This document shows, one piece after another, positions 26,391 to 36,273 of a DNA stretch of 64,000 nt. Within the stretch, counting starts at the first letter, position 1. Each line of letters opens with the position of its first letter. The stretch comes from Superficieibacter electus (GTDB taxonomy: Bacteria; Pseudomonadota; Gammaproteobacteria; Enterobacterales; Enterobacteriaceae), in the NCBI RefSeq assembly GCF_002915575.1, contig NZ_PQGD01000009.1:159756-223755 (forward strand). Reading direction: 5' to 3'. A program made the position numbers and the translations under genes. The notes below the pieces were generated by a model. The model was not told where the DNA came from, did not search any database, and saw only the letters and a list, made by a program, of their open reading frames with translations.

Positions 26391-27416
26391 TTAATCCCAG
26401 CTCAGGATCACTTTCCCGGAACGCCCGGAACGCATCTCGTCAAATCCCTGCTGGAACTCATCAATCGGGAAACGGTGGGTGATAATCGGTGACAGGTCGA
26501 GGCCCGACTGGATCAGTGCCGCCATCTTATACCATGTTTCAAACATCTCGCGTCCGTAGATGCCTTTGATAAACAGCCCCTTAAAGATCACTTTATTCCA
26601 GTCGATTGACATATCCGATGGTGGAATACCCAGCATGGCGATACGCCCGCCGTGGTTCATGGTGTCGAGCATAGAACGAAACGCTGGCGGCGCGCCGGAC
26701 ATTTCCAGGCCCACGTCGAAGCCTTCGGTCATCCCCAGCTCGGCCATGACATCGCTTAATTTTTCTTTAGAGACATCCACCGCGCGAGTGACGCCCATTT
26801 TACGCGCCAGTTCCAAACGGTATTCATTCACATCAGTAATCACTACGTTACGCGCGCCGACGTGTTTTGCCACGGCCGCAGCCATGATGCCAATCGGACC
26901 CGCGCCGGATACCAGCACGTCTTCGCCAACCAGATCAAACGACAGCGCCGTATGAACCGCATTACCGAACGGGTCAAAAATAGACGCCAGGTCGTCGGAA
27001 ATATTGTCGGGAATTTTGAACGCGTTGAAGGCCGGGATCACCAGATACTCGGCGAAGCAGCCGGGACGGTTCACCCCCACGCCGACGGTATTACGGCACA
27101 GATGCGTGCGGCCACCGCGACAGTTACGACAATAGCCGCAGGTAATGTGCCCTTCGCCCGAAACGCGGTCGCCAATTTTAAAGCCTTTCACTTCCTGACC
27201 AATGCCGACTACTTCACCGACATATTCATGGCCGACCACCATGGGAACCGGGATGGTTTTTTGCGACCACTCATCCCAGTTATAAATATGCACATCGGTG
27301 CCGCAGATGGCGGTCTTGCGAATTTTAATCAGCAGATCGTTATGCCCGACGTCCGGTTTCGGTACGTCAGTCATCCAGATGCCTTCTTCCGCTTTCAGTT
27401 TCGATAACGCTTTCAT
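26391..27416 (-). CDS. tdh: L-threonine 3-dehydrogenase
   Basis: The 341-residue zinc-dependent medium-chain dehydrogenase oxidises threonine to 2-amino-3-ketobutyrate with NAD+. [15 protein letters not shown] holds the catalytic zinc Cys, GHEYVGEVV the catalytic His/Glu, [15 protein letters not shown] the structural zinc site, and [15 protein letters not shown] the NAD-binding loop. It is 9 bp downstream of kbl; the pair degrades threonine to glycine and acetyl-CoA. Confidence 0.98.
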   Translation of the reverse strand: MKALSKLKAEEGIWMTDVPKPDVGHNDLLIKIRKTAICGTDVHIYNWDEWSQKTIPVPMVVGHEYVGEVVGIGQEVKGFKIGDRVSGEGHITCGYCRNCRGGRTHLCRNTVGVGVNRPGCFAEYLVIPAFNAFKIPDNISDDLASIFDPFGNAVHTALSFDLVGEDVLVSGAGPIGIMAAAVAKHVGARNVVITDVNEYRLELARKMGVTRAVDVSKEKLSDVMAELGMTEGFDVGLEMSGAPPAFRSMLDTMNHGGRIAMLGIPPSDMSIDWNKVIFKGLFIKGIYGREMFETWYKMAALIQSGLDLSPIITHRFPIDEFQQGFDEMRSGRSGKVILSWD

Positions 27417-27425
27417 CTTCGATCC

Positions 27426-28622
27426 TCAGGCAATCACGCCCAGTTGTTTACCGATGCGGGTAAAGGCTGCCACCGCACGTTCAATTTGTTCAGGCGTATG
27501 CGCCGCCGACATCTGAGTGCGAATACGCGCCTGGCCTTTCGGCACCACCGGATAGAAGAAACCGGTGACGTAAATACCTTCTTTTTGCAGTTCACGGGCA
27601 AAGTTCTGTGCCACTGTCGCGTCACCTAACATCACCGGGATAATGGCGTGATCGACCCCGGCCAGGGTAAAGCCTGCCGCCGACATTTTCTCGCGGAACA
27701 GACGGGCATTGGCCCACAGGCGGTCACGCAGTTCTGCGCCGGAAGCCAGCATTTCCAGCACTTTAATAGACGCGGAAACAATCGCCGGAGCCAGCGAGTT
27801 GGAGAACAGATACGGACGTGAACGCTGGCGCAGCCACTCAACCACTTCCTTACGCGCGGCGGTATAGCCGCCGGATGCGCCGCCGAGCGCCTTGCCCAGC
27901 GTCCCGGTGATGATGTCCACGCGGCCCATCACCTCGCAGTATTCATGCGTGCCACGACCGTTCGCGCCGACAAAACCGACCGCGTGGGAGTCATCCACCA
28001 TCACCAGCGCATCGTATTTATCCGCCAGATCGCAGACCCCTTTCAGGTTGGCGATCACCCCGTCCATAGAAAATACGCCATCGGTGGCAATCAGCACGTG
28101 ACGCGCCCCGGCCTCACGCGCCTCTTTCAGACGGGCTTCCAGTTCCTGCATATCGTTATTGGCATAGCGAAAACGCTTCGCTTTGCACAGGCGTACGCCA
28201 TCAATAATGGAAGCGTGATTCAGCGCGTCGGAAATAATCGCATCTTCGGCACCCAGCAGCGTTTCAAACAGCCCACCGTTGGCGTCAAAGCAGGACGAAT
28301 AGAGAATGGCATCTTCCATGCCGAGGAAATCTGCCAGTTTTTGCTCCAGCACTTTGTGGCTGTCCTGAGTCCCGCAAATAAAACGCACTGACGCCATCCC
28401 AAAGCCGTGAGAATCCATACCTGCTTTAGCGGCGGCAATTAGTTCAGGGTGGTTAGCCAGGCCAAGGTAGTTATTGGCGCAGAAGTTGATGACATGGCTG
28501 CCGTCGCCGACAGTAATATCCGCCTGCTGCGCGGAAGTAATGATCCGCTCTTCCTTAAATAATCCCTCCGCGCGCGCCGTTTCCAGATCGCCACTTAACT
28601 GCTGATAAAAATCCCCACGCAT
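27426..28622 (-). CDS. kbl: 2-Amino-3-ketobutyrate CoA ligase (glycine C-acetyltransferase)
   Basis: The 398-residue PLP enzyme cleaves 2-amino-3-ketobutyrate with CoA to glycine and acetyl-CoA. [15 protein letters not shown] and the PLP lysine in [14 protein letters not shown] (near residue 244) are diagnostic. The start at 28622 gives the E. coli length and start sequence MRGDFYQQL; the frame opens two codons earlier. It precedes tdh in the kbl-tdh operon. Confidence 0.98.
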   Translation of the reverse strand: MRGDFYQQLSGDLETARAEGLFKEERIITSAQQADITVGDGSHVINFCANNYLGLANHPELIAAAKAGMDSHGFGMASVRFICGTQDSHKVLEQKLADFLGMEDAILYSSCFDANGGLFETLLGAEDAIISDALNHASIIDGVRLCKAKRFRYANNDMQELEARLKEAREAGARHVLIATDGVFSMDGVIANLKGVCDLADKYDALVMVDDSHAVGFVGANGRGTHEYCEVMGRVDIITGTLGKALGGASGGYTAARKEVVEWLRQRSRPYLFSNSLAPAIVSASIKVLEMLASGAELRDRLWANARLFREKMSAAGFTLAGVDHAIIPVMLGDATVAQNFARELQKEGIYVTGFFYPVVPKGQARIRTQMSAAHTPEQIERAVAAFTRIGKQLGVIA

Positions 28623-28834
28623 GACCACACTCCCGATTCGGTAAAATTTAGTACATATTACCCAAAGCTATACGTTGATACGAGATGACGCATCAGCAGA
28701 TGCGATTTTTGCAGCATAAATCACGCGTAAGAAGGCGACTGTCGGTGAAAGCTGAAGACTGGACGTGGTAATGGTATGATAAAGCTATTCGTATCTGAGA
28801 CGGTCTCAGTACCCACTATTTCAAAGGTTAACGT

Positions 28835-29815
28835 ATGATCATTGTGACTGGCGGCGCGGGTTTTATCGGTAGCAACATCGTTAAGGCCCTGAATGATAAA
28901 GGCATTACCGACATCCTGGTGGTTGATAACCTGAAAGATGGCACCAAATTCGTCAACCTGGTTGACCTCAACATTGCCGATTACATGGATAAAGAAGACT
29001 TCCTTATTCAGATTATGGCGGGTGAAGAGTTCGGCGACATTGACGCCATTTTCCACGAAGGTGCCTGCTCTTCCACGACCGAGTGGGACGGCAAGTACAT
29101 GATGGATAACAACTATCAATACTCCAAAGAAGTGCTGCATTATTGCCTGGAGCGCGAAATCCCGTTCCTGTACGCGTCTTCTGCCGCCACTTACGGTGGG
29201 CGCACCTCCGATTTTATCGAATCCCGCGAGTATGAACAGCCGCTGAACGTCTACGGCTATTCCAAATTCCTGTTTGATGAATATGTGCGTCAGATCCTGC
29301 CGGAAGCCAATTCGCAGATCGTCGGCTTCCGCTATTTCAACGTCTATGGACCACGTGAAGGGCATAAAGGCAGCATGGCGAGCGTCGCTTTCCATCTCAA
29401 TACCCAACTGAACAATGGCGAAAGTCCGAAACTGTTTGAAGGCAGCGATGGCTTTAAGCGTGATTTCGTCTACGTCGGCGACGTAGCAGCGGTCAACTTA
29501 TGGTTCCTGGAAAACGGTGTCTCCGGCATCTTTAACCTGGGTACCGGGCGTGCGGAATCTTTCCAGGCGGTGGCAGATGCAACGCTGGCGTTCCACAAGC
29601 AAGGCAGCATTGAGTACATCCCGTTCCCGGAAAAACTGAAGGGCCGCTATCAGGCATTTACCCAGGCCGATCTGACTAACCTGCGCGCGGCGGGTTACGA
29701 TAAGCCGTTTAAAACCGTTGCCGAAGGCGTAACGGAATATATGGCCTGGCTGAACCGCGACAACACTATCTCTTCACAAAATCTTTCGAGCGGTATCAAG
29801 GCGGCAACGAAGTGA
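28835..29815 (+). CDS. hldD: ADP-L-glycero-D-manno-heptose-6-epimerase, with C-terminal extension
   Basis: The enzyme converts ADP-D-glycero- to ADP-L-glycero-D-manno-heptose for the LPS inner core. [14 protein letters not shown] is the NADP-binding site and [12 protein letters not shown] holds the catalytic Tyr-x3-Lys. E. coli HldD has 310 residues and ends just after EYMAWLNRD; here the frame runs 17 codons past that Asp (29762-29812) to a TGA inside an ERIC element. The extension [17 protein letters not shown] is therefore repeat-encoded and probably tolerated. It is the first gene of the rightward run hldD-waaF-waaC-waaL. Confidence 0.97.
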   Translation: MIIVTGGAGFIGSNIVKALNDKGITDILVVDNLKDGTKFVNLVDLNIADYMDKEDFLIQIMAGEEFGDIDAIFHEGACSSTTEWDGKYMMDNNYQYSKEVLHYCLEREIPFLYASSAATYGGRTSDFIESREYEQPLNVYGYSKFLFDEYVRQILPEANSQIVGFRYFNVYGPREGHKGSMASVAFHLNTQLNNGESPKLFEGSDGFKRDFVYVGDVAAVNLWFLENGVSGIFNLGTGRAESFQAVADATLAFHKQGSIEYIPFPEKLKGRYQAFTQADLTNLRAAGYDKPFKTVAEGVTEYMAWLNRDNTISSQNLSSGIKAATK

Positions 29816-29894
29816 ATCTCCGGGAGCTTACAAAAGTAAGTGACCGGTGTGAACGCAGGCAGCCAACGCTGAGACAGCTTGAAGGATGACGTGA
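29762..29894 (+). repeat. ERIC element between hldD and waaF
   Basis: GTGAATCTCCGGGAGC, then AAGTAAGTGACCGG, then CAGCCAACG match the conserved core of the enterobacterial ERIC palindrome. The left half aligns with a second copy before trmH (AAGGCGGCAACGAAG against AGGGCGGCAAGCGAA). Its left part forms the end of hldD and its right end GAAGGATGACGTG supplies the waaF ribosome site. Confidence 0.85.
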
Positions 29895-30941
29895 ATGAAA
29901 ATACTGGTGATTGGCCCGTCCTGGGTAGGCGACATGATGATGTCGCAGAGTCTGTACCGCACGCTCCGGGCGAGCTATCCCCAGGCGATTATTGATGTGA
30001 TGGCACCTGCATGGTGCCGTCCATTACTGTCGCGGATGCCGGAAGTGAATGAGGCAATCGCTATGCCGCTGGGTCACGGCGCGCTGGAGATCGGCGCGCG
30101 CCGTAAGCTCGGTCATAGCCTGCGCAGTCGTCATTACGATCGCGCTTACGTTCTGCCGAACTCGTTTAAATCGGCGTTAGTACCGTTCTTTGCCGGTATT
30201 CCGCTGCGCACCGGCTGGCGCGGCGAGATGCGCTACGGCCTGCTCAATGATGCGCGGGTGCTGGACAAGCAAGCCTGGCCGCTGATGGTAGAACGCTACG
30301 TGGCGCTGGCCTGGGACAAAGGCACAATGACCAGTGCGAAGGATCTGCCGCAGCCGCTGCTGTGGCCTGAACTTCAGGTCAGCGAGGAAGAAAAAACAAC
30401 GACCTGTGAGGCGTTTACGCTCTCTTCAGAGCGTCCGATGATTGGTTTTTGTCCCGGCGCAGAATTTGGTCCGGCCAAACGCTGGCCGCACTATCATTAT
30501 GCGGAGCTGGCAAAGCAACTTATTGATGAAGGCTATCAGGTGGTGCTGTTTGGCTCGGCAAAAGATCATGATGCGGGTAACGACATTCTCGCCGCGTTAA
30601 GCATAGAGCAGCAGGCCTGGTGCCGTAATCTGGCCGGGGAAACCCAACTTGAACAGGCGGTTATCCTGATTGCGGCCTGTAAAGCAGTGGTCAGCAACGA
30701 TTCAGGGCTGATGCACGTCGCCGCCGCGCTCGACCGTCCGCTGGTGGCACTTTATGGCCCGAGCAGCCCTGACTTTACGCCGCCGCTTTCCCACAAGGCA
30801 CGCGTCATTCGTCTGATTGAAGGCTATCACAAAGTACGTAAAGGGGATGCCGCCGAAGGGTATCACCAGAGCCTGATCGACATCACGCCACAACGTGTTC
30901 TCGATGAACTTAACGCACTGTTGCTGAATGAGGATGCCTGA
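29895..30941 (+). CDS. waaF: ADP-heptose:LPS heptosyltransferase II
   Basis: The 348-residue GT9 enzyme adds the second heptose to the LPS inner core at the cytoplasmic face of the membrane. It starts MKILVIGPSWVGDMMMSQSL; the ADP-heptose site includes FCPGAEFGPAKRWP and VSNDSGLMHVAAALDRP. The length equals that of E. coli. The ribosome site GAAGGA (8 nt before ATG) is part of the ERIC element. It lies 3 bp before waaC. Confidence 0.97.
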   Translation: MKILVIGPSWVGDMMMSQSLYRTLRASYPQAIIDVMAPAWCRPLLSRMPEVNEAIAMPLGHGALEIGARRKLGHSLRSRHYDRAYVLPNSFKSALVPFFAGIPLRTGWRGEMRYGLLNDARVLDKQAWPLMVERYVALAWDKGTMTSAKDLPQPLLWPELQVSEEEKTTTCEAFTLSSERPMIGFCPGAEFGPAKRWPHYHYAELAKQLIDEGYQVVLFGSAKDHDAGNDILAALSIEQQAWCRNLAGETQLEQAVILIAACKAVVSNDSGLMHVAAALDRPLVALYGPSSPDFTPPLSHKARVIRLIEGYHKVRKGDAAEGYHQSLIDITPQRVLDELNALLLNEDA

Positions 30942-30944
30942 CGG

Positions 30945-31910
30945 ATGCGGGTATTAATCGTTAAAACCTCATCAATGGGTGACGTTCTGCATACCCTGCC
31001 AGCCCTCACCGATGCCATGAATGCCCTGCCGGGCATACGTTTTGACTGGGTGGTGGAAGAAGGGTTTGCCCAAATCCCGTCCTGGCATGAATCCGTCGAT
31101 CGCGTGCTGCCGGTGGCGATCCGTCGCTGGCGAAAAAGCTGGTTTACCGCCCCGACTAAAGCTGAACGCACGGCGTTTTATCGCCGTTTATGTGAGGTGC
31201 ATTATGATGCCATCATTGATGCACAAGGGCTGGTAAAAAGCGCCGCACTGGTGACCCGCCTGGCGCACGGTGTTAAGCATGGTATGGACTGGAAGAGCGC
31301 CCGTGAACCGCTGGCGAGCCTGTTTTATAACCGTCGGCATTTCATCGCTAAACAACAGCATGCCGTCGAACGTACGCGGGAATTATTTGCCAAAAGCCTG
31401 GGCTATAGTCAACCGCAAACCCAGGGGGATTACGCTATTGCTCGCCACTTTTCGACTAATCTGAAAGAAGAGAGCGGGGATTATGCGGTATTTTTACATG
31501 CAACCACCCGTGATGATAAACATTGGCCAGAAGACCACTGGCGTGAGTTGATCGGCTTATTGCGTGATACCCATGTGCGCATCAAACTACCGTGGGGTGC
31601 TCCCCATGAGCAAGCGAGAGCGAAGAGACTTGCTGAAGGGTATGATTACGCGGACGTATTACCTCGTATGAGCCTCGAAGAGATAGCGCGGATGCTCGCC
31701 GGGGCGAAATTTGTGGTTTCTGTCGATACGGGTCTGAGTCATCTGACGGCAGCCCTGGATCGCCCTAACATTACGCTTTATGGGCCAACCGACCCCGGTT
31801 TAATTGGCGGTTACGGTAAAAATCAGCTGGCACTAACAGCACCAGGCCAGCAAACCAGCGAGATTACACCTGAGATGGTTTTTGCGCGTTTAACTAATCT
31901 GAGTGAATAA
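30945..31910 (+). CDS. waaC: ADP-heptose:LPS heptosyltransferase I
   Basis: The 321-residue GT9 enzyme adds the first heptose to Kdo2-lipid A. It starts MRVLIVKTSSMGDVLHTLPA; the donor site includes HATTRDDKHWPEDHW and VSVDTGLSHLTAALDRP. The length is close to that of E. coli (319). It sits between waaF and waaL with almost no spacers, so the run is one operon. Confidence 0.97.
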   Translation: MRVLIVKTSSMGDVLHTLPALTDAMNALPGIRFDWVVEEGFAQIPSWHESVDRVLPVAIRRWRKSWFTAPTKAERTAFYRRLCEVHYDAIIDAQGLVKSAALVTRLAHGVKHGMDWKSAREPLASLFYNRRHFIAKQQHAVERTRELFAKSLGYSQPQTQGDYAIARHFSTNLKEESGDYAVFLHATTRDDKHWPEDHWRELIGLLRDTHVRIKLPWGAPHEQARAKRLAEGYDYADVLPRMSLEEIARMLAGAKFVVSVDTGLSHLTAALDRPNITLYGPTDPGLIGGYGKNQLALTAPGQQTSEITPEMVFARLTNLSE

Positions 31911-31911
31911 G

Positions 31912-33171
31912 ATGACACTACAGGGAATGACTTTTTCTCCATTCGCCAGGAAAGCGTGTGAATGGACACTGTGTACTGGCTTACTGGCAACGCTTTTTAC
32001 GCTACTGTTAGTTAATGTCGATGTAGCTTCAAAATTATTCAACGTCACCGCTTTGGTTTCCCTGCTTTATATAATTGCCATGAGAAAGTACCTCCCTTCG
32101 CAAAAAACACTCCTGGTACTGACGGGTGTTATTTTTCTGATAGGTATATATAACGTTCTCTGGCTGGAGATATTTAAGCCTGAAAAGACTGATTTTTCAG
32201 GCACCTATCGAGCCTATCTCTACGCTGCCCGTATGCTTATCTCAGGCGCATTCATCATTCTGGCATTTAGTTTAATCGCTCAAAACATGCGTCGTGCCAT
32301 ATTGTCAGGCCTGGCGGTGCTTCTTATTGCTGCAGCTATCTATGCAGGTATACAGGAATTTCAACAGCATTTACCACGGCCTTTGCTGGCGTTTAAAGTG
32401 GCTACCACAGCGGGCTATGCGATTGCGCTTATCGGCATCGTCTGCAGCGCCTGGCTCATTCAGTTAAAGCCTAAACTCTATCCATTAACCCTTGCTCTTA
32501 TCTCCGCCTGCGTTCTGACTGCGCTGGCGCTCAATGAAACCCGGGCAGCCATGTTGACTTACCCGGTAATTATTTTGTTGATGCTGTTAGTGAATTACTC
32601 GCATTCAAGAAAAAAATTGCTAAAACGTGCTGCACTCTTTTTTGTGCTATTGGTGGTTTGCAGTGTGGTAATGAAAGATATCATCCAGCAGCGCACACAA
32701 AATTTGATGAGTGATATTACAAGTTATCAAAATAATAACAGTAATACTTCCGTTGGCGCACGCCTCGCCATGTATCAGGTGGGGTTGCAAACGATGAAGT
32801 TTAATCTTATCGGGCAATCCATTGAAGACCGTCGAACTGCTATCACGACCATGCTACAGCAACACCCGAACCTGTCAGGTGCGGCACCTTACGTGAACGT
32901 TCACTTACATAATGAGATTATCGAAACGCTGTCATTAAAAGGCGCAGTTGGGACGTTATTGCTGATTTTCCTTTATATTACGCTCATTTATTACTCAATC
33001 TATCACAAAAATATATCGCTTTTTGCTGTGACACTTGCGATCATGTTGTTCGGCCTTTCCGATGTCTTGCTCTATTCACGAGAAATGCCCATCGTTGCAA
33101 CATCATGTCTCGCACTTTGCATATTATTACAACAGAATAAAGTTAATGATGAACGAAAAGCCTGTTCTTAG
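31912..33171 (+). CDS. waaL: O-antigen ligase WaaL
   Basis: The 419-residue inner-membrane protein has about 10-12 hydrophobic segments and a large periplasmic loop with SVGARLAMYQVGLQTMKFN and NVHLHNEIIETLSLKG, both well conserved in E. coli WaaL; the histidine-containing loop is needed for ligase activity. It joins O-antigen to the outer core. The ATG at 31912 is preferred; a GTG at 31903 overlapping waaC is possible. Codon use turns AT-rich from here on. The 3' end overlaps the next gene by 26 bp. Confidence 0.9.
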   Translation: MTLQGMTFSPFARKACEWTLCTGLLATLFTLLLVNVDVASKLFNVTALVSLLYIIAMRKYLPSQKTLLVLTGVIFLIGIYNVLWLEIFKPEKTDFSGTYRAYLYAARMLISGAFIILAFSLIAQNMRRAILSGLAVLLIAAAIYAGIQEFQQHLPRPLLAFKVATTAGYAIALIGIVCSAWLIQLKPKLYPLTLALISACVLTALALNETRAAMLTYPVIILLMLLVNYSHSRKKLLKRAALFFVLLVVCSVVMKDIIQQRTQNLMSDITSYQNNNSNTSVGARLAMYQVGLQTMKFNLIGQSIEDRRTAITTMLQQHPNLSGAAPYVNVHLHNEIIETLSLKGAVGTLLLIFLYITLIYYSIYHKNISLFAVTLAIMLFGLSDVLLYSREMPIVATSCLALCILLQQNKVNDERKACS

Positions 33172-34129
33172 CATAATCATGGCGACCCACAACAATGGCA
33201 CGTTGGCGTCAGATGCCATTATGTCTGTCGTAAATAATATGCCGCACAATTGTGAACTTCTTGTGATAAACGATGGTTCAACAGATGAGTCTGATCGGCT
33301 TATCCGGGAGCTGGTGCAACAATATAGTCACATACGTTATTATTACCAACCTAAAAGTGGCGTTTCTGTTGCACGCAATCGGGGCATCGACCTGAGTCAG
33401 GGTGACTATCTCGCGTTTATAGACGGGGACGACCTGTACAGTGAAAATTTCTTTAACGTCATAATGCCGATACTGGAAGAGCAACAGTATGACATTATTT
33501 CTTATGACAGTACGCGTGAGTTCGATGCCTTTACCGCGGCACAGAAGAGTGGTTTACAATACAAAGTAAATACTCACTATGCGGAAATTATCCAGAAGAC
33601 ATTCAAAGTATCTCACTGGCAGGTATGGAGTCGTATTTTCAGACGGAATATTATTGGTAACGATCGTTTTCCTGAAAATATCTCCTACTTTGAAGATGTT
33701 TCATTTACGCCTTTCCAGTACTTAAAAAGCCATAAACTTTGTAAAATTAATCAGATACTATACTATTATCGCAAAAACAGACTAAGCGTCACAGAAACAC
33801 ACCAGGAAAATGACATCATGGATATGTCGCACGCGCTGGATAAATTCATTGACCGTGTGCAGGGCCACCCTGAAACTGCCGATCTGACAACAATGGCAAT
33901 GATGAATTGCTATATTGAGCTGAGAAAGAAAATCAGAAAGATGCGGGGCTATTATGATTATAGCCCTGAAGAGTTGCAGTTGATTGAAAAACTGAAAGCC
34001 GCGTGCCTCTATAAAAATATAGATAAAAAGCATAAAAAGTTTTATTTACGGATTAAACTTTATCAGTTCGACCTTTTCTATTCGCGTCTTAAATACAGAT
34101 TGCTACCTCACTGGATGAGAAGAAATTAA
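33146..34129 (+). CDS. GT2-family glycosyltransferase of the LPS core cluster
   Basis: The 327-residue protein (326 from the next ATG at 33149) has a GT-A fold: LSIIMATHNNG, LLVINDGSTDESD, SVARNRGIDLSQGDYLAF and the donor/metal site FIDGDD. No membrane segments are seen. The basic C-terminus could bind the membrane. It overlaps waaL by 26 bp and is probably translated with it. By context it adds a sugar to the outer core, possibly one that decides the O-antigen attachment point. E. coli K-12 has no GT2 gene beside waaL; waaV of other core types occupies a similar place. Confidence 0.8.
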   Translation: MMNEKPVLSIIMATHNNGTLASDAIMSVVNNMPHNCELLVINDGSTDESDRLIRELVQQYSHIRYYYQPKSGVSVARNRGIDLSQGDYLAFIDGDDLYSENFFNVIMPILEEQQYDIISYDSTREFDAFTAAQKSGLQYKVNTHYAEIIQKTFKVSHWQVWSRIFRRNIIGNDRFPENISYFEDVSFTPFQYLKSHKLCKINQILYYYRKNRLSVTETHQENDIMDMSHALDKFIDRVQGHPETADLTTMAMMNCYIELRKKIRKMRGYYDYSPEELQLIEKLKAACLYKNIDKKHKKFYLRIKLYQFDLFYSRLKYRLLPHWMRRN

Positions 34130-34229
34130 CGCGCCACAATGCAATCACCAGATAATTTTCTTATATAAATAAAGAGTTCCATGGAAGGAACAAAACCAGC
34201 ATTGCTTTTACCGCATATAGTCATCCCTT

Positions 34230-34245
34230 TGATAACATGTTATCA
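34230..34245. promoter_or_regulatory. Perfect 16-bp palindrome before the GT8 gene
   Basis: TGATAACATGTTATCA is a perfect dyad 33 bp upstream of the GT8 start at 34278, inside a 148-bp AT-rich gap. It may be an operator or part of the promoter; no known regulator is assigned. Confidence 0.4.
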
Positions 34246-34277
34246 TTGGTCATGATATTTTCGTTACAGGTATAGTT

Positions 34278-35288
34278 ATGTTTGGTAAGCAGCCCATCCT
34301 CAGCCAACAAACTTTTTCTGGCATTGCTGATGAATCATTACCGGCCAAACGGCTTAACATTGCCTATGGGGTCGATAAAAATTTCCTGTTCGGTGCCTGC
34401 ATTTCAGTAACCTCGATACTCGAAAATAATAAAAATGTTCCTCTGGTGTTTCATATTTTCTCTGATTACACCGATGAAGAAACCTGCAAAAAATTAGAGC
34501 AATTAGCCGTTCATTATCAAACCACCATCATATTATATATTATCAATAATGATAGCCTTGCTGATTTTCCTTATACCGTGCGGTATTCTTATGCCGCATA
34601 TTACCGCTTCCTTACCTGCGAATATCTCCAGTCCCGAACCGAAAGCCTGGTATATCTTGATGCTGACATTATTTGTAAGGGCAGTGTCGAACCGCTATTA
34701 AATCTGGATATAGAAGATAATATCGTTGCGGCAGTCATAGACGTCGAGATGATGCAGAAAAGGGCGGTGCAGATTTTTGGATTCGAACCTGACAGTTACT
34801 TTAATAGCGGTATGCTATATATCAATCTGAAAGCATGGCAGCAAAACAATATCCTGGAAAAACTCATCGCTACCTTTTCAGATGATACGCTCGCAGCGAA
34901 GCTAACCTTTCCCGATCAGGATGCACTCAACCTGCTGGTCAGGGGCAAAGTAAAATTCCTTTCCCGTGGATATAACGCGTTTTATAACTTTGACGACGAA
35001 CCAAAAATTAAACGCGCCGATCGTTATAAAGAAATCATCAATGATGATACGGTGTTTATTCATTATGTGGGCGTCACTAAGCCCTGGTTTAGCTGGGCCA
35101 AAGATTATCCTGCCGTAAAATACTTTTCCCGTATCTATACGATTTCGCCGTGGCGTGACCACCCCTTGTACGATGCCAGAACGTTAAAACAGTATAAAAA
35201 GAAATCGGTGCACCAGAAATATCTTGGCCGTCGCTTTGAAGGTTTTAAAACGTATCTGACCTATACCTGGTTAAAAATGAAAAAGTAA
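34278..35288 (+). CDS. GT8-family LPS core hexosyltransferase (WaaO/WaaR-type)
   Basis: The 336-residue GT8 enzyme has LNIAYGVDKNFLFGACISV near the N-terminus, the donor/metal DxD in LVYLDADIICKGS, YFNSGMLYINLKAW and the C-terminal HYVGVTKPWFSW. These match the WaaO/WaaI/WaaR/WaaJ group that adds glucose or galactose to the outer core from UDP-sugars. Which linkage it makes cannot be read from the sequence. It follows the GT2 gene after 148 bp and converges on a second GT8 gene across a shared terminator. Confidence 0.85.
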   Translation: MFGKQPILSQQTFSGIADESLPAKRLNIAYGVDKNFLFGACISVTSILENNKNVPLVFHIFSDYTDEETCKKLEQLAVHYQTTIILYIINNDSLADFPYTVRYSYAAYYRFLTCEYLQSRTESLVYLDADIICKGSVEPLLNLDIEDNIVAAVIDVEMMQKRAVQIFGFEPDSYFNSGMLYINLKAWQQNNILEKLIATFSDDTLAAKLTFPDQDALNLLVRGKVKFLSRGYNAFYNFDDEPKIKRADRYKEIINDDTVFIHYVGVTKPWFSWAKDYPAVKYFSRIYTISPWRDHPLYDARTLKQYKKKSVHQKYLGRRFEGFKTYLTYTWLKMKK

Positions 35289-35294
35289 CAGGCA

Positions 35295-35332
35295 TAAAAA
35301 AGCCACTGATGCTGTCACCAGTGGCTTTTCTT
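35295..35332. terminator. Bidirectional terminator between two GT8 genes
   Basis: AGCCACTG (35301-35308) pairs with CAGTGGCT (35319-35326); A residues precede and T residues follow. It can end both convergent core transcripts. Confidence 0.85.
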
Positions 35333-36269
35333 ATTTCGTTACTTTCTTTTTAAGGTAGCCCGAGTAATAACGCAGCGCCTCTAAAAAGTGTCCTTTTTTT
35401 AATGCAGTACGTGCATAAACCCGGTAATCCGTTGCCCGCATCCGTCCGCTAAAACTACGTAAAGGAACGTCGCGCCAGACGGTAAAGTTGCGGTAGAAAA
35501 GATAAAGGTGCTGGCCGGTGCCCTGATGCTCCCGATACCAGGGCTTACGCCCGCCGGTAAAATGCATAATTACAGGTACAGATTCAGGGTGATAAATAAA
35601 GTTCTGCTGTTGCTCTTCATTCAGCAACGTATACAGCAGATTCCATTTTTTATCGATAAAAACCACATGATTTTCAAGAACAATATTTAACGCATCCTGA
35701 TCAAGATACTTCAGCTGCCCTTTACGCTCGCGCAGGATATCCTGAGTTTTACGCTCTACCTCATGCGCCAGCCAGGCACTGCGGTTTATGTACAGAAAAC
35801 CGGCATTGAAATAGCGGGAGTCATTCATACCAATCCGCAGACTGTTTTTGCGGTTAATTTCTGCCGAATTATCGGTGACCACCGCACAAACCACATGATC
35901 AATATTGATAGCCTGTAGCGCCGCCAGAGAGGAAAAACACAACGTATCCACATCCAGATACACAAACCGGTTTATATGTTCGGGAAGCAGGCGTGGGACC
36001 AGCAGCCGGATATAGGTCGATTTATTGATATGCGCTAATGATGATTGTCCGTCGTATTTTTCAAGATCGGCATCGTCAATTTTATAGACTGAGATATTAC
36101 CCGCCTGCGCCCTGATTTTAGCAAGCTGGTCTTCGCTGACATCATAAGAGAAAACATGAAAATGGATGTCATTCTCCAGATTGTTATGATAGACCGACGC
36201 CAGAGATGTCGCTAAATATTCGATATAATTGCCGTCAGAGCAAAAAACGACGTGAATCGTGGATTCCAT
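35331..36269 (-). CDS. GT8-family LPS core hexosyltransferase (WaaI/WaaJ-type)
   Basis: The 312-residue GT8 enzyme starts MESTIHVVFCSDGNYIEYLA, has the DxD site FVYLDVDTLCFSS, YFNAGFLYINRSAWL and HFTGGRKPWY. It resembles the galactosyl/glucosyltransferases WaaI, WaaO and WaaJ of the core, but is clearly different from the GT8 at 34278. The start at 36269 fits 4 bp behind the waaP stop; an upstream frame opening at 36335 lies within waaP. It is the last gene of waaG-waaQ-waaP-GT8. The donor is unknown. Confidence 0.85.
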   Translation of the reverse strand: MESTIHVVFCSDGNYIEYLATSLASVYHNNLENDIHFHVFSYDVSEDQLAKIRAQAGNISVYKIDDADLEKYDGQSSLAHINKSTYIRLLVPRLLPEHINRFVYLDVDTLCFSSLAALQAINIDHVVCAVVTDNSAEINRKNSLRIGMNDSRYFNAGFLYINRSAWLAHEVERKTQDILRERKGQLKYLDQDALNIVLENHVVFIDKKWNLLYTLLNEEQQQNFIYHPESVPVIMHFTGGRKPWYREHQGTGQHLYLFYRNFTVWRDVPLRSFSGRMRATDYRVYARTALKKGHFLEALRYYSGYLKKKVTK

Positions 36270-36273
36270 ACCT

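Noticed and set aside
28721-29407. A 228-residue minus-strand frame across the hldD start
   Set aside because: It lies antisense to the conserved hldD coding sequence and has no recognisable domain.
28835-29815. The longer HldD as a frameshift error
   Set aside because: The frame is intact through the conserved end, and the extra codons align with the second ERIC copy, which explains the extension without an error.
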